The notes: generated from the letters alone by a model not told the origin. Shown: positions 32,705 through 41,986, counted from the first letter of the stretch. The stretch: DNA of 48,149 nt from Candidatus Bathyarchaeota archaeon A05DMB-3 (GCA_019685555.1 JABFQN010000010.1:1-48149); one strand, 5' to 3'. Translations and numbers: made by a program.

Positions 32705-34144
32705 CTATACAACTGGACTGCTGAAGGGGCGCCAAAACCTTTCTGGTTCCTCGCCTATAAGCGCTAACTCTCTATCCTTTTTCACGGTTACCGCGAGGGC
32801 TACAGCGGTGGCAACCAACGATAAGATTCCAGTAGACTGCGTTATATAGGTTAGATTTACTGTTTGCGAAGCCAATTCAAAACTGTAGTTTACCAAATAG
32901 TCGCTGACGGATGGCTTCCCATAGTAATCTATGAAGATTACTTGGGTTTCCAGTTCTCCCACACCATAACTTAAGAAGCCGTCCCCGTCGTATTTTCCGT
33001 TAAAACGGATTATTGCCAACCCCACTTGAACTGGACGATTTCCAACTCTCATTGACAGTGTAAGGTTCCAGTTGTTTAGGCTCACGTTTTCACCAGCCTT
33101 AGCCTCATTATAAAGCAGTTCAGCCGCATACAGTCTATTCAACAAAATCCTCGTTTCATCCAGCGACACACTGGCAAGCTGGTCTCCAACGTTTGGAAGT
33201 TGAAAGCCCACATAATCCATGTAGGGTGTTCCTTGAAAAGCATATTGAACAGTTGCCGATTTAATGTCGCCTTGAATGGACAGCCCAGTTGAGGCGTAGG
33301 CTGTGCCGAACAAGAGCGAAGCCAAAAGTACCACAACGATGGTTTTTGCAGTGCGCCCTAAGCCTCCTGTTTTGAATGTTTTTGGCGTAAAAGCTATGAA
33401 AGCTGGGAATAGGGCTTGTTGCCTTGTAAGTTTGAATTGGAGGAATCTCTCTTTGTTGACGACCAATGGAAGCAGTGCTATTCCGGCGATGAAGCCTCCA
33501 GCGTGGGCGAATACTGCTGTGCTTCCGCCTAGTCTTGCGAAGCCGTAAATCACTTGGGTTGCAAACCAGAAGATTAGGTAATAAGCGGCTTTCATTCGGA
33601 AAAATATTGGAAAGAACAGAAATCCCCAACCCATGACAAGCGAAGTGCCTGGAAAAAGTATTAGATATGCGCCTAAAACTCCGCTGATGGCTCCAGAAGC
33701 GCCGATGGCTGGAATCACGTAGGCTGTGGCTCCGCCGATGAAACTGAAGGCTGTGTGGAACACTGATGCGGCAACCCCTGAAACCATGTATAAAATTAAA
33801 AACCTCCATCTGCCTAAGGCGTCTTCAACGGCTCTGCCAAAAATGTATAGGAAATACATATTGAAGAGGATGTGGAAGAAATCGGCGTGGAGAAACATGG
33901 AGGAGAATATCCTATACCACTGGGAAGGCATGGCAATCAATGAAGGCACAAAGCCGCCAGCGCTTACCCAATAATCGCTAACTTGAAGGAAAAGGTTTTC
34001 ATAAGATGTTATGGCATAAACTGCAATGTTAAGCATCACTACAGCTAAAGCGGCGATGGGTCTCTTTCTGGAGATGGGTGAACCGCCGACTGGTATGCCG
34101 ACGCTCCTTTTCAGCGTGTCCGTCAACTTGCTGTTCCTCTGCAC
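32705..34144 (-). CDS. Rhomboid intramembrane serine protease with large C-terminal extension
   Basis: The first 230 residues are a rhomboid domain: six hydrophobic helices, HADFFHILFNMYFL in loop/helix 2, the catalytic serine S150 in GASGAISG and the catalytic histidine H214 in AHAGGFIAG. The remaining about 250 residues are unusual: a basic linker, another membrane helix (about 268-285), a beta-rich domain on the opposite side, and a last helix (about 440-460). The extra domain could recognise substrates; this is inference. Transcribed alone, between the Nudix gene and the exporter operon. Start is the ATG at 34142-34144. Confidence 0.9.
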   Translation of the reverse strand: MQRNSKLTDTLKRSVGIPVGGSPISRKRPIAALAVVMLNIAVYAITSYENLFLQVSDYWVSAGGFVPSLIAMPSQWYRIFSSMFLHADFFHILFNMYFLYIFGRAVEDALGRWRFLILYMVSGVAASVFHTAFSFIGGATAYVIPAIGASGAISGVLGAYLILFPGTSLVMGWGFLFFPIFFRMKAAYYLIFWFATQVIYGFARLGGSTAVFAHAGGFIAGIALLPLVVNKERFLQFKLTRQQALFPAFIAFTPKTFKTGGLGRTAKTIVVVLLASLLFGTAYASTGLSIQGDIKSATVQYAFQGTPYMDYVGFQLPNVGDQLASVSLDETRILLNRLYAAELLYNEAKAGENVSLNNWNLTLSMRVGNRPVQVGLAIIRFNGKYDGDGFLSYGVGELETQVIFIDYYGKPSVSDYLVNYSFELASQTVNLTYITQSTGILSLVATAVALAVTVKKDRELALIGEEPERFWRPFSSPVV

Positions 34145-34194
34145 GTTAACATTTTAAACCGCGATATTAAACAGTTTCCAAAACTTTAGGCTTG

Positions 34195-35475
34195 CTATTC
34201 GTATCGTAGGGCATCTACTGGTTTGAGTTTTGAAGCGCGCCATGCTGGGTACAGTCCAAAAATAACGCTGACTGCAAGACCGAAGGCAACGGCGCCCAGC
34301 AAAACCGTCGGCGTCAAAACTGGAGTTATAGTTATTCCGTTGGCTAACGCTGCTTGGCTTCCTTGTCTTATGTTGCCTGCGCCGCCCCCGATGCTAAATA
34401 TTCTCACCACTGCCTGGGCTAAACCCCAGCCTGTTCCAACACCGATGGCGGCGCCTAAAAGACCTATTATTGCTGCTTCGCTTAGGAAGATTAAAAGCAC
34501 TTGCTGGTTTTTCATTCCCAAAGCTTTTAGAATCCCTATTTCCCTTGTGCGCTCCATTAAGGAGACAATCATAATGTTCATTATGCCTATCCCCGCCACA
34601 AGAAGCGATATAGCCGCGATACCAGCCAAGAAAAGTTCAATAGTGGAGAAGACGCTGGAAATTATGTTTAAAACAGCGGTGGAAGATGTAACCGCAACTT
34701 GGTTGCTGAAGGCTTCTCTTATGGTTTTTGCAGTGCTGTCAATGGTTGCCTTATCGTCGCTTTTCAACTTCACAATTATCATTTCACATTTTTCAGTTCC
34801 AAAGAAGCTTTGAGCCTGCATTGTTGGAATGTATATACTTGCATCGGACGGCCCGCCGATGCTGAAACCGCCCACCTCTTGGAGAACCGCCGCAACACTC
34901 CCTTCATATGTTTTGTTTGTAAGCGGACGCGCCGTGGTGTTAGTCCAAACTATTTCCACAGCGTCGCCTACATTGCAGAACAGTGTTCCATTGTTCCATG
35001 GATCGCTTACCCGTTTCCCAACAACAACAGTGTCATTTTCCGGGTTTGATGGAATTTCGCCCTTTTCAGCCAAGAAGGTGCTGCTGTAAATTTCCTTGTA
35101 TGCCGCGAAGTCAACGCCCACTATTGTTACGCGGCGGGTTTGCCCTCCACACTTTAGGTAGCCAACCCTCTGGATTATAGCCAATGAAGCTGTTACATTT
35201 TCTATATCATTAATGGTTTGGGTGTCATTAACTAATAGACTGAATCCGGAGTCTGCTCCGACACCTAAGCCTCCGCCGGCAGAAACTATTAGGGTGTCTG
35301 TTGCGAATCCCTTCTGAAGTTGGAAGGCTATAGCCGCTTGCAAGCCTTGAGTTATCGAGAGCAAAGCCACTATGGCGGCTATTCCTATAACCACGCCTAG
35401 AGTGGTCAAGCCGGCGCGGAGTTTCCGCAGTTTTATGGCGCTGAAAGCATAAGAGAATATGTCGCCAATCCTCAT
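34195..35475 (-). CDS. MacB/FtsX-type ABC transporter permease
   Basis: The 426-residue product has the MacB plan: an N-terminal helix (TLGVVIGIAAIVALLSI, about 26-42), a large external domain (about 50-270) with beta-rich and Asn/Thr-rich segments, and three C-terminal helices with the conserved ERTREIGILKALG cytoplasmic motif and a final LYPAWRASKLKPVDALRYE. Such transporters drive mechanical work across the membrane on lipids, peptides or drugs. Its start codon overlaps the upstream ATPase stop by four bases (35472-35475). It is the last gene of the PadR-led operon. Confidence 0.93.
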   Translation of the reverse strand: MRIGDIFSYAFSAIKLRKLRAGLTTLGVVIGIAAIVALLSITQGLQAAIAFQLQKGFATDTLIVSAGGGLGVGADSGFSLLVNDTQTINDIENVTASLAIIQRVGYLKCGGQTRRVTIVGVDFAAYKEIYSSTFLAEKGEIPSNPENDTVVVGKRVSDPWNNGTLFCNVGDAVEIVWTNTTARPLTNKTYEGSVAAVLQEVGGFSIGGPSDASIYIPTMQAQSFFGTEKCEMIIVKLKSDDKATIDSTAKTIREAFSNQVAVTSSTAVLNIISSVFSTIELFLAGIAAISLLVAGIGIMNIMIVSLMERTREIGILKALGMKNQQVLLIFLSEAAIIGLLGAAIGVGTGWGLAQAVVRIFSIGGGAGNIRQGSQAALANGITITPVLTPTVLLGAVAFGLAVSVIFGLYPAWRASKLKPVDALRYE

Positions 35476-36170
35476 TTCCTGTTCACCTTCTCATCTACTA
35501 TGACGCCGTCAAGCATTTGCACTATCCGCTTGGCTTCTGCAGCTAAACGCTGATCGTGGGTAACCATTATCACTGTTACGCTTTTCTCCTCGTTTAACTG
35601 CTTTACAAGGCGCATTATCTCAAACGCGTTTTTAGAATCAACATTCCCTGTGGGTTCATCCATCAAAAGGAAGCTGGGGTTGTTTGCCAAAGCCCTTGCA
35701 ATTGCGACTCGCTGTTGTTCGCCTCCGCTTAGCTCTGTTGGTTTATGGTTCATACGATGTTTTAAACCCACCAGTTCCAAAAGTTCTTCAGCGCGTTTCC
35801 GCCTTTCCTCACTGCCTAAACCAGCTATAGCCATGGGCAACTCAACATTTTCTTTCGCTGTAAACCTTGGGATAAGATTGAAGAATTGGAAGACAAAGCC
35901 GACTTTACGCCTTAAATCTGCAAGCTGATTATCGTTAAGCATTGAAACATCAACGCCTTCAATTAGGATTTTCCCTTCTGTGGGCTTGTCTAAGGCGCCA
36001 ATCAAATTCAGAAGGGTGGATTTTCCACTTCCAGAAGGTCCCAGAACCGCCAAGAATTCGCCTTCTTCAACTTTTAGGTTTACGCCTCTGAGGGCTTCAA
36101 CTGGAACCTTGCCAAGCATGTAAATTTTTCTGAGATTGACAGCCTCAACAATTGTTGCCATTACTTTCAC
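35472..36170 (-). CDS. LolD/MacB-type ABC ATPase
   Basis: The 232-residue ATPase has Walker A GPSGSGKST, Q-loop QFFNLIPRFTA, signature LSGGEQQRVAIARAL and Walker B LLMDEPTGNVD, the LolD/MacB/FtsE pattern. It pairs with the MacB-type permease that follows, overlapping by four bases. The listed start is GTG 36168-36170; the ATG at residue 4 (MATIVEAVNLRKIY) is an equal candidate. It begins 7 bases after the stop of the DrrB-type permease. Confidence 0.94.
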   Translation of the reverse strand: MKVMATIVEAVNLRKIYMLGKVPVEALRGVNLKVEEGEFLAVLGPSGSGKSTLLNLIGALDKPTEGKILIEGVDVSMLNDNQLADLRRKVGFVFQFFNLIPRFTAKENVELPMAIAGLGSEERRKRAEELLELVGLKHRMNHKPTELSGGEQQRVAIARALANNPSFLLMDEPTGNVDSKNAFEIMRLVKQLNEEKSVTVIMVTHDQRLAAEAKRIVQMLDGVIVDEKVNRK

Positions 36171-36177
36171 GTTTCCA

Positions 36178-37134
36178 TTATTTTGTCAGGTATCTCCATG
36201 AGAGCACTATGCCGAATGCCGCCAAGACTGCTGCGAATATGCTGAGGTACGCGAAGTCGGTTATTAACGCTGGAGCGTCTAATGGCAATATTATAAGTTG
36301 TCTAACAGCGTCTGTTAGGTAGGAGAGCGGGTTAACCCGCGCTATTGCTTGCATCCAATCGGGCATCAGAGAGATTGGGAAGAAAGTGTTGCTTGCAAAC
36401 ATAAGAGGCATCATAATCAAGCTTATTATCTGCATAGGCCTCTCCATTCTTGTTGACCGTAATGAGAACGCGATGAAAACAGATGAAAGCCCTACGCCGA
36501 GTAGGAATATTGCAGCGTATATGCCTAGCAAGTTAAGTAATGTGAATGTTGAGCTTAACTGCAACCCTAAAATGTATGCGAGTGCCAAGATTATCGTCGC
36601 TTGAAACATTGCCCTCAAGGTTGCGTTGAGAACTTTTGAAAATATTATTGCTCCGCGTGGCACTGGAGTGCTCAACACTTTGTCCAGAAAGCCTAGGCGC
36701 CTATCCCAAACGATTGACATGCCGCTAAACATTGTTGTCGTCATAACAATCATTGAAACCATGCCTACCGCCATGTAGCTGAAGTAGTCTGCAACGCCGA
36801 AAGTATTCTGCATAACCCTAGTGCCTATATCCGAGAACATTTGCTGAAGCATCTGTGAAATCAATGGGCCGGGAATAGTTACAGTCGTGTTAACTGGAGG
36901 AATAAGATAATTGCCAGGTATTGTTATGTTGCCAATGCTTATGTTGCCTAGGTTGCCGCTTGTGAACAGTGCGCCTATGTTCATTGATTTGCCTAAAAGA
37001 CCCATCCATATTAGTGGCTGAAGCACAAGCATCAAAACCATCACAGGGTCTTTTAGCCATTTTTTGAGTTCTCTAACTGTTAAAGCCCACAAACCGCGAA
37101 TGAGGCTTGGCTTATACTCGTTTGCGCTGCTCAT
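36178..37134 (-). CDS. ABC-2 type (DrrB-like) permease
   Basis: The 318-residue product has six membrane helices with an inserted external segment rich in Asn/Gly/Pro (about 45-110) between the first two helices. It has the ABC-2 motif NPLSYLTDAVRQ near the C-terminus and the conserved DRRLGFLDKVLSTPVPR cytoplasmic segment. It is the partner of the DrrA-like ATPase, whose stop overlaps its start by four bases (37131-37134). Exporter of unknown substrate. Confidence 0.92.
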   Translation of the reverse strand: MSSANEYKPSLIRGLWALTVRELKKWLKDPVMVLMLVLQPLIWMGLLGKSMNIGALFTSGNLGNISIGNITIPGNYLIPPVNTTVTIPGPLISQMLQQMFSDIGTRVMQNTFGVADYFSYMAVGMVSMIVMTTTMFSGMSIVWDRRLGFLDKVLSTPVPRGAIIFSKVLNATLRAMFQATIILALAYILGLQLSSTFTLLNLLGIYAAIFLLGVGLSSVFIAFSLRSTRMERPMQIISLIMMPLMFASNTFFPISLMPDWMQAIARVNPLSYLTDAVRQLIILPLDAPALITDFAYLSIFAAVLAAFGIVLSWRYLTK

Positions 37135-38135
37135 CCTCCTCTAGCCCTCCTAAGGGTTATTCTCTGCGCTCTAAACGCTTCTCTGGATTCCTCTATGTCT
37201 CGCATGGCTCTGCCAGTGTACTCTAAATAAACCTCGTTTAACGTCGGCTCGGTAAGCGAAAGCTTTGTCACTGTGTAGCCCTTCTTCCGCAATGCCTCAA
37301 TTATGAGTGGGGCGGTTACTTCTCCAGCCTCAGCTTTAATCCGATAGGCGCCGTTTTCGTTTTTCACCTCTTTAACGTGTTCGACGCTGCGGATTATGTC
37401 GACCACATCCACGTTTTCTTTTATGCTTATCGTGATTATGTCGCCGCCTAAACTGTCTTTAAGCTCGCTCGGTGCTCCTGTTACAATTATTTTGCCGTGG
37501 TCGATGATGGCTATGCGGTCACATAGGGCGTCGGCTTCTTCTAAATAATGCGTTGTCATGAAAAGCGTCATACCATACTCTTTTTTCAAACGTTTGATAT
37601 AGTCCCATGTTGCGGCTCTTGTCTGCACATCCAAGCCCAGAGTTGGCTCGTCTAAGAAAAGCACTTTTGGACGGTTAATTAAGCCGCATGCCAATTCAAG
37701 TCTTCGGCGCATTCCACCCGAGTAGGTTTCAACCCTCTTATCCTTAAAATCCGTTAATTCGACAAGTTCCAACAGTTCTATGGCGCGTTTTTTGGCGGTT
37801 TCGCGGGGAATCCCATATAAGTCTGCGCATAACATTATGTTTTCGTATCCAGTTAAGTCTTCGTCTGCCGTGTACTCTTGGGGCACAACACCTATGACTT
37901 TTCTAACTTCGTTGGCTTGTTTGACAATGTCGTAGCCCAGCACTGAGGCTTTGCCTTCGGCAGGTTTCAGAACAGTTATCAGCATGTTTATTGTGGTTGT
38001 TTTTCCAGCACCGTTTGGTCCTAGAAAGCCGAAGATTTCGCCGTCTTTTACGCTGAAGTTTACGTGGTCTACCGCTACTAAGCTTTTGTTGAAAACCTTT
38101 GTCAAGCCTTCAGCCTTAATAACTTCTTCATTCAT
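37131..38135 (-). CDS. DrrA-type ABC ATPase
   Basis: The 334-residue ATPase has Walker A GPNGAGKTT, signature YSGGMRRRLELA, Walker B LFLDEPTLGLD and H-loop TTHYLEEA, then the C-terminal DrrA extension (about 225-320, EPTLNEVYLEYTGR), which marks daunorubicin-resistance-type exporters. Its start overlaps the PadR stop by four bases (38132-38135). Daunorubicin is the family name only; the substrate is unknown. Confidence 0.94.
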   Translation of the reverse strand: MNEEVIKAEGLTKVFNKSLVAVDHVNFSVKDGEIFGFLGPNGAGKTTTINMLITVLKPAEGKASVLGYDIVKQANEVRKVIGVVPQEYTADEDLTGYENIMLCADLYGIPRETAKKRAIELLELVELTDFKDKRVETYSGGMRRRLELACGLINRPKVLFLDEPTLGLDVQTRAATWDYIKRLKKEYGMTLFMTTHYLEEADALCDRIAIIDHGKIIVTGAPSELKDSLGGDIITISIKENVDVVDIIRSVEHVKEVKNENGAYRIKAEAGEVTAPLIIEALRKKGYTVTKLSLTEPTLNEVYLEYTGRAMRDIEESREAFRAQRITLRRARGG

Positions 38136-38719
38136 GCCTTTTCATCCCGCAGTTTCTTGTCTATTTCCTCAAGCCTTTGAGCAGTTTCATTTAAAACCTT
38201 CAACGTGTCCTTTAACACTTGCTGGGAAAACTTCTCTTCCAAGCTCATGCCAAGGCTGAAAAAAGCTTTAAAAAGACGTCTAAAGGCTTCCCGAACTTCG
38301 TCAGCCTCTTCTGGAGGTATATGCAACCAAAGGGAACCGAAAAGCGGGGGGACAAAAAGTTTTCTACCAGTCCGGAACTGGACGCGCACTTTGCGCTGTT
38401 CTTCAAGAAGCTTTTTGCCCTTATCCGTAAGCGTGTATCGCCTTATTCCGCTTTCTTCAGATGGCACTTCGCAGATGTAGCCGTTATCTTGAAGCCAAGC
38501 CAAAAGCGGGTAAACAGAGCCTGGACTGGGCTTCCAACACCCGTTAGTGCGCTTTTCAATTTCGCTCATAATCTCCGAGCCAGACAAGGGCTTCTCATTC
38601 AAAAGCTCCAACACCTGATAGCGCAGAAAACCCTTAGGCACAGCAGCCATGTGTCTCAGCCAATGCCTAAACGGCGGAAGAGGCGGAGGAGGCGGATAGT
38701 TTTCATCTTCATGAAACAT
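38132..38719 (-). CDS. PadR-family transcriptional regulator
   Basis: The 195-residue product has the PadR winged helix (about 32-110): VLELLNEKPLSGSEIMSEIE, PSPGSVYPLLAWLQDNGYI and the wing RRYTLTDKGKKLL, then a C-terminal helical dimerisation part. The N-terminus is His/Pro-rich. PadR proteins usually repress exporter genes and are released by the exported compound. It is the first gene of the five-gene operon, so it probably represses its own promoter, where two dyads lie (38722-38747). The start ATG follows GGTGAT. Confidence 0.93.
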   Translation of the reverse strand: MFHEDENYPPPPPLPPFRHWLRHMAAVPKGFLRYQVLELLNEKPLSGSEIMSEIEKRTNGCWKPSPGSVYPLLAWLQDNGYICEVPSEESGIRRYTLTDKGKKLLEEQRKVRVQFRTGRKLFVPPLFGSLWLHIPPEEADEVREAFRRLFKAFFSLGMSLEEKFSQQVLKDTLKVLNETAQRLEEIDKKLRDEKA

Positions 38720-38721
38720 TT

Positions 38722-38773
38722 ATATCACCATCGATATCAAATTCGATAAGCAACAACAATGATTCTTATAAAC
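38722..38773 (-). promoter_or_regulatory. PadR operon promoter with two overlapping dyads
   Basis: The minus-strand TATA element GTTTATAAG lies at 38765-38773, putting transcription start near 38744. The dyad ATCGA-N8-TCGAT (38730-38747) covers that start. A second dyad, ATATC-N6-GATAT (38722-38737), covers the ribosome binding site of the PadR gene. Both are natural sites for self-repression. Confidence 0.5.
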
Positions 38774-38803
38774 TTTACGCAGAATTTCGAAACAATCTAG
38801 CAA

Positions 38804-39478
38804 CTACTCTATAATAGTTCCAATATTTCTTCCTTCAACTGCCAATAGAAGATTCTCTGGTTTAAATCCGTTTAATATGTGAATTCTTATTCGTTTGGCT
38901 TTTAGGATTTTTATGGCTTCTGGGTCTAGGATTTGGTGGATGCCCGCCTTGTGCTTGTTTTCGGCTAAAACTTTTGGTAGGTCTTCGAAGCTTAGCCTAT
39001 CCAGTTTTACTGCGTCTGGGTGTTTCCGTGGGTCTTTTGTGTATACGCCTTCTTGGTCTGTAGCCTTAATGAGGGTGTCTGCGTTTATGCGTTCAGCCAC
39101 TAAAGCGGCAACCGTGTCTGTCGTCATGCCGGGTTTTAAACCGCCCAAAACTGCAATCCTCCCCTTTTCTAGGCATTCAGTAGCCTCCTCCACGCTTGTT
39201 GGGATTTTTTCGCAGCCAGCCTTGCCCAGCATCTTGGCGAAAAGTTGGGCGTAAAGCCTTGAAACGCCAATCGCCAAATCGTCCTGGTCCTTTTCCGCTA
39301 AGCCAAGCTCTTTGGCAATTTTTATGAATTCTCTTGCTAGGGCTCCGCCGCCAACCACAACAGCCAATTCGTGGCCTTTCATTTTCAGCTTTTTTAAAAT
39401 CTCCGTGTATTCGGCTATTAAGCTCGTGTTTACTGGTGTGGCGACAACAGAACCGCCCAACCGAATGACTATCCGCAT
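38804..39478 (-). CDS. pyrH: UMP kinase, archaeal type
   Basis: UMP kinase makes UDP from UMP and ATP for nucleotide synthesis. The 224-residue product has the amino-acid-kinase fold: MRIVIRLGGSVVA at the start, VVVGGGALAREFI, GLKPGMTTDTVAAL and the nucleotide site KATDQEGVYTKDPR. The archaeal branch is about 225 residues. A longer frame begins at 39514, but the family start MRIVIRLGG fits ATG 39476-39478, with AAAGGAAAG upstream. It lies beside the metallo-beta-lactamase-fold gene on the same strand. Confidence 0.94.
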   Translation of the reverse strand: MRIVIRLGGSVVATPVNTSLIAEYTEILKKLKMKGHELAVVVGGGALAREFIKIAKELGLAEKDQDDLAIGVSRLYAQLFAKMLGKAGCEKIPTSVEEATECLEKGRIAVLGGLKPGMTTDTVAALVAERINADTLIKATDQEGVYTKDPRKHPDAVKLDRLSFEDLPKVLAENKHKAGIHQILDPEAIKILKAKRIRIHILNGFKPENLLLAVEGRNIGTIIE

Positions 39479-39521
39479 AGTGTTCAACTTTCCTTTAAAA
39501 TAGGGAGAACACATTTAACCC

Positions 39522-40352
39522 TTAAAAGAATTTGTCCAGTCCCTGTTTTGGTTTGGCTGTTTGCGCCTCTATTTTATCGCTGAAGATTATGCGCATGCCG
39601 TCTGTGGCTGCCACTGTGGGTGTTCCAGTTTTTTCCTCTATTAGTTTTGCCTCGCGGGCTGGTCCTTGGAATATCATTTGCATGCCGAGATGGGTTAGGA
39701 CGGCTTGTTCTGGGTGGGCTTCTTCGACAATTTTTATGGCGTCTTCTGTTGTCATGTGACCTTTCCAAGGTTTTCCGGCTGGTCGCATAACACACAGCAT
39801 CAACAGCCTTGTGCCTTCGTAATATTTTCCTATACCATCAAAGTATTCCGTGTCGGTTGTGTAAGCGAAATCGCCGTACTCTTTTGTCTCGAATCTGAAG
39901 CCAACAGCATCTGGGTCTGTGTGTCGCGCCTCTGCAACTGAAACGGCTACTTCTGCCACTTGGAAACGCGTGTTCGGAACTGCTTCGATGATTTGTTCAA
40001 CCATTTGCTGGTGGTATTTCGAAATGGATGGTTCACAGACGCTGTTGCCTTTCAAAACGCTTTTCGAGGCGGCAAGCACTCCACGCTTGCGAGTCATACC
40101 CCTTGTCATGGCTTCAATAAGCACTTCTGCATCCGTATAATGGTCTGGATGGCAATGCGATACAAAAACTGCGTTAAGCTTCTGGGGGTCTAAGCCTTCG
40201 CTTATAGAGTAAACCAACGCGCCGGGTCCCGGATCCAAGTGCAAGTTTAGGTTTTCGCCTAGTATGCGTATTCCGGATGTGCGCCTCTTCTGTGTAATGG
40301 TTGTGAATCTTCCGCCGCCTGTTCCGAGGAATATTATTTCATATGGCGCCAT
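39522..40352 (-). CDS. Metallo-beta-lactamase-fold hydrolase (RNase Z/phosphodiesterase-like)
   Basis: The 276-residue product has the metal motif SHCHPDHYTD (His66, His68, Asp70, His71), ARHTDPDAVGF with a further histidine, a YTTDTEYFDG strand with the bridging aspartate, and TTEDAIKIVEEAHPEQAVLTHLG, which gives the last histidine. Its start (FLGTGGGRFT) is like RNase Z and related phosphodiesterases, but the flexible arm of RNase Z is missing, so the substrate remains open. ATG 40350-40352 follows GAGG. It is divergent from the CaCA antiporter gene; pyrH follows 43 bases downstream. Confidence 0.88.
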   Translation of the reverse strand: MAPYEIIFLGTGGGRFTTITQKRRTSGIRILGENLNLHLDPGPGALVYSISEGLDPQKLNAVFVSHCHPDHYTDAEVLIEAMTRGMTRKRGVLAASKSVLKGNSVCEPSISKYHQQMVEQIIEAVPNTRFQVAEVAVSVAEARHTDPDAVGFRFETKEYGDFAYTTDTEYFDGIGKYYEGTRLLMLCVMRPAGKPWKGHMTTEDAIKIVEEAHPEQAVLTHLGMQMIFQGPAREAKLIEEKTGTPTVAATDGMRIIFSDKIEAQTAKPKQGLDKFF

Positions 40353-40466
40353 GGTTATGCCTCTGTCCTGGATGGATAATCTTGTTTCATTCTAAATATT
40401 TAAAATCCATCAAGGAAATATTTTAATACACAATCAGTTTGGATTAAGCGAACGAGGCTGGTTGTC

Positions 40467-41450
40467 TTGTTTGAAGAGTGGGGGATGCTGGGCAATGCGC
40501 TTGTTCTTTTGGCTTCCTTAGTGGTTCTTGACAAGGCAAGTGACTGGGCTATAACAAACAGCGTTAAAATCGCGGACATAACTGGTTTTGGGAAAACAAC
40601 AATAGGCTTTATACTAGTCGCCTTTTCCACTTCGCTGCCAGAGTTATGCGTTTCCATTTTTGCTGCTGTAGGAGGGAAGAGTATGGGTGTTGCTGTTGGA
40701 AACGTTTTGGGTTCCAACATTGTGAACATTTGCCTAATACTGGGCGTATGTTTCCTCTTTGTAGCCTTGAAAAGTTCGGAGGGTGTGAAACTTGCTCCTG
40801 CCATGGCCAAGGAGGAGATTGGAACCCTTTATTTTGGGCTTTTTGTAGCTTCTGCTGTTCCGTTGACTCTTCTCTACATTGGATATGCCAGCAGAATTAT
40901 TGGGGTGATTCTCCTTATAATCTTCGTGTTTTATGTTTATCAGCTTTCAAAAGTTAGGAAAATAAGGGAGGAGGGTTCTCTGGGGGAGGAGAGGCGAAAG
41001 CTTTCAAGATACGCGTTTTTTGCACTTTTGGGCACCGCATTGGTGGTGGTAAGCTCATATTTCATTGTGGACTCCGCCTCTTTCATCGCTGAGGGTTTAG
41101 GTGTTCCGCCAGTTGTTATAGGCGCTACAATAGTTGCCTTTGGAACAAGCCTTCCAGAGTTGGCTACAAGCGTGGGCTCTGTTCAAAAGGGGCATATGGA
41201 CATGGCTTTAGGCAACATTGTGGGAAGCTGCTTCATCAACATAACTTGCATTTTAGGCGTCGCTTTGATAGGTTCACCGTTGGCGGTTAACATGGCGGCT
41301 TTCTCCCACCTCGTCATGTTTTCGCTTATAACAAACCTTATGTTATGGTATTTCTTGTCCAGCGAGAGGATAAGCTGGATGGAAGGCACCGTATTGCTTG
41401 TAATGTATCTAGTGTTTTTGGCGACAAGCTTCGGAGGCTACAGACCATAA
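40467..41450 (+). CDS. CaCA-family cation antiporter (YrbG type)
   Basis: The 327-residue membrane protein holds two alpha repeats that define sodium/calcium-type exchangers: GFILVAFSTSLPELCVSIFA and VGNVLGSNIVNI in the first half, GATIVAFGTSLPELATSV and LGNIVGSCFINI in the second. Ten membrane helices are expected. The acidic residue in each SLPEL loop binds the cation. The likely start is TTG 40467 with GAGG about nine bases upstream. A GNAT gene follows 14 bases later. Confidence 0.95.
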   Translation: MFEEWGMLGNALVLLASLVVLDKASDWAITNSVKIADITGFGKTTIGFILVAFSTSLPELCVSIFAAVGGKSMGVAVGNVLGSNIVNICLILGVCFLFVALKSSEGVKLAPAMAKEEIGTLYFGLFVASAVPLTLLYIGYASRIIGVILLIIFVFYVYQLSKVRKIREEGSLGEERRKLSRYAFFALLGTALVVVSSYFIVDSASFIAEGLGVPPVVIGATIVAFGTSLPELATSVGSVQKGHMDMALGNIVGSCFINITCILGVALIGSPLAVNMAAFSHLVMFSLITNLMLWYFLSSERISWMEGTVLLVMYLVFLATSFGGYRP

Positions 41451-41464
41451 AAGGCGGCGGGAAA

Positions 41465-41986
41465 TTGCTAATTTTTGAAAAGGTTGGAATGCACAATTTT
41501 TCAAGGGTTCCAGAGCCTTGCAGATTTTGCCTTTACTGGCAGACAAAAGGCGAATTTCAAACTGAAGCGTCTAAAAGCGAGATTGAGAAGGCAAAGCTAA
41601 ATTGGCTTAGCAGTGTGGAAAAAGTCTTTGGAAACTGTGTGGAACTAGCGTGTCTTGGCAGTGTTTCAGTGGGCTTTATGCAGTATGCGCCTCCACAATA
41701 TTTTTCACGTGTGGGCGACTATGCCTCTGGTCCCCCAAGCAGCGACGCCGTTTTCATAGCGTGCCTCTACATAGTAAGTAAGGACCAGCGGGGGAAAGGG
41801 TATGGCACGCTTATGCTTAGAACCCTCTTGAAGGAGCTTAGGGAAAGGGGTTTCAGAGCTGTGGAAACATTTGCGAGGGTGGACTCCGCAAATAATCCGT
41901 CTGGTCCTTTAGCGTTCTACCTAAAAAACGGTTTTGAAGTGGTAAGTCGAAAAGATGATTTTCCACTTGTGCGCTTTAAACTTTAA
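41465..41986 (+). CDS. GNAT-family acetyltransferase with a CRFCLYW motif
   Basis: The 173-residue product opens with PEPCRFCLYWQTKG (near residue 17), a cysteine-containing motif shared by an archaeal GNAT group, and has the acetyl-CoA motif SKDQRGKGYGTLML (about 112-125) followed by YLKNGFEVVSR. The substrate is unknown. A longer frame starts at 41345 inside the antiporter gene; TTG 41465, after GGCGGG, is the best start, with ATG 41489 as alternative. It is 14 bases after the CaCA gene and probably cotranscribed. Confidence 0.82.
   Translation: MLIFEKVGMHNFSRVPEPCRFCLYWQTKGEFQTEASKSEIEKAKLNWLSSVEKVFGNCVELACLGSVSVGFMQYAPPQYFSRVGDYASGPPSSDAVFIACLYIVSKDQRGKGYGTLMLRTLLKELRERGFRAVETFARVDSANNPSGPLAFYLKNGFEVVSRKDDFPLVRFKL

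Noticed and set aside
33261-33809. Minus-strand frame of 182 codons
   Set aside because: Shadow in another frame of the rhomboid gene; Arg/His/Ser-rich composition with no known motif.
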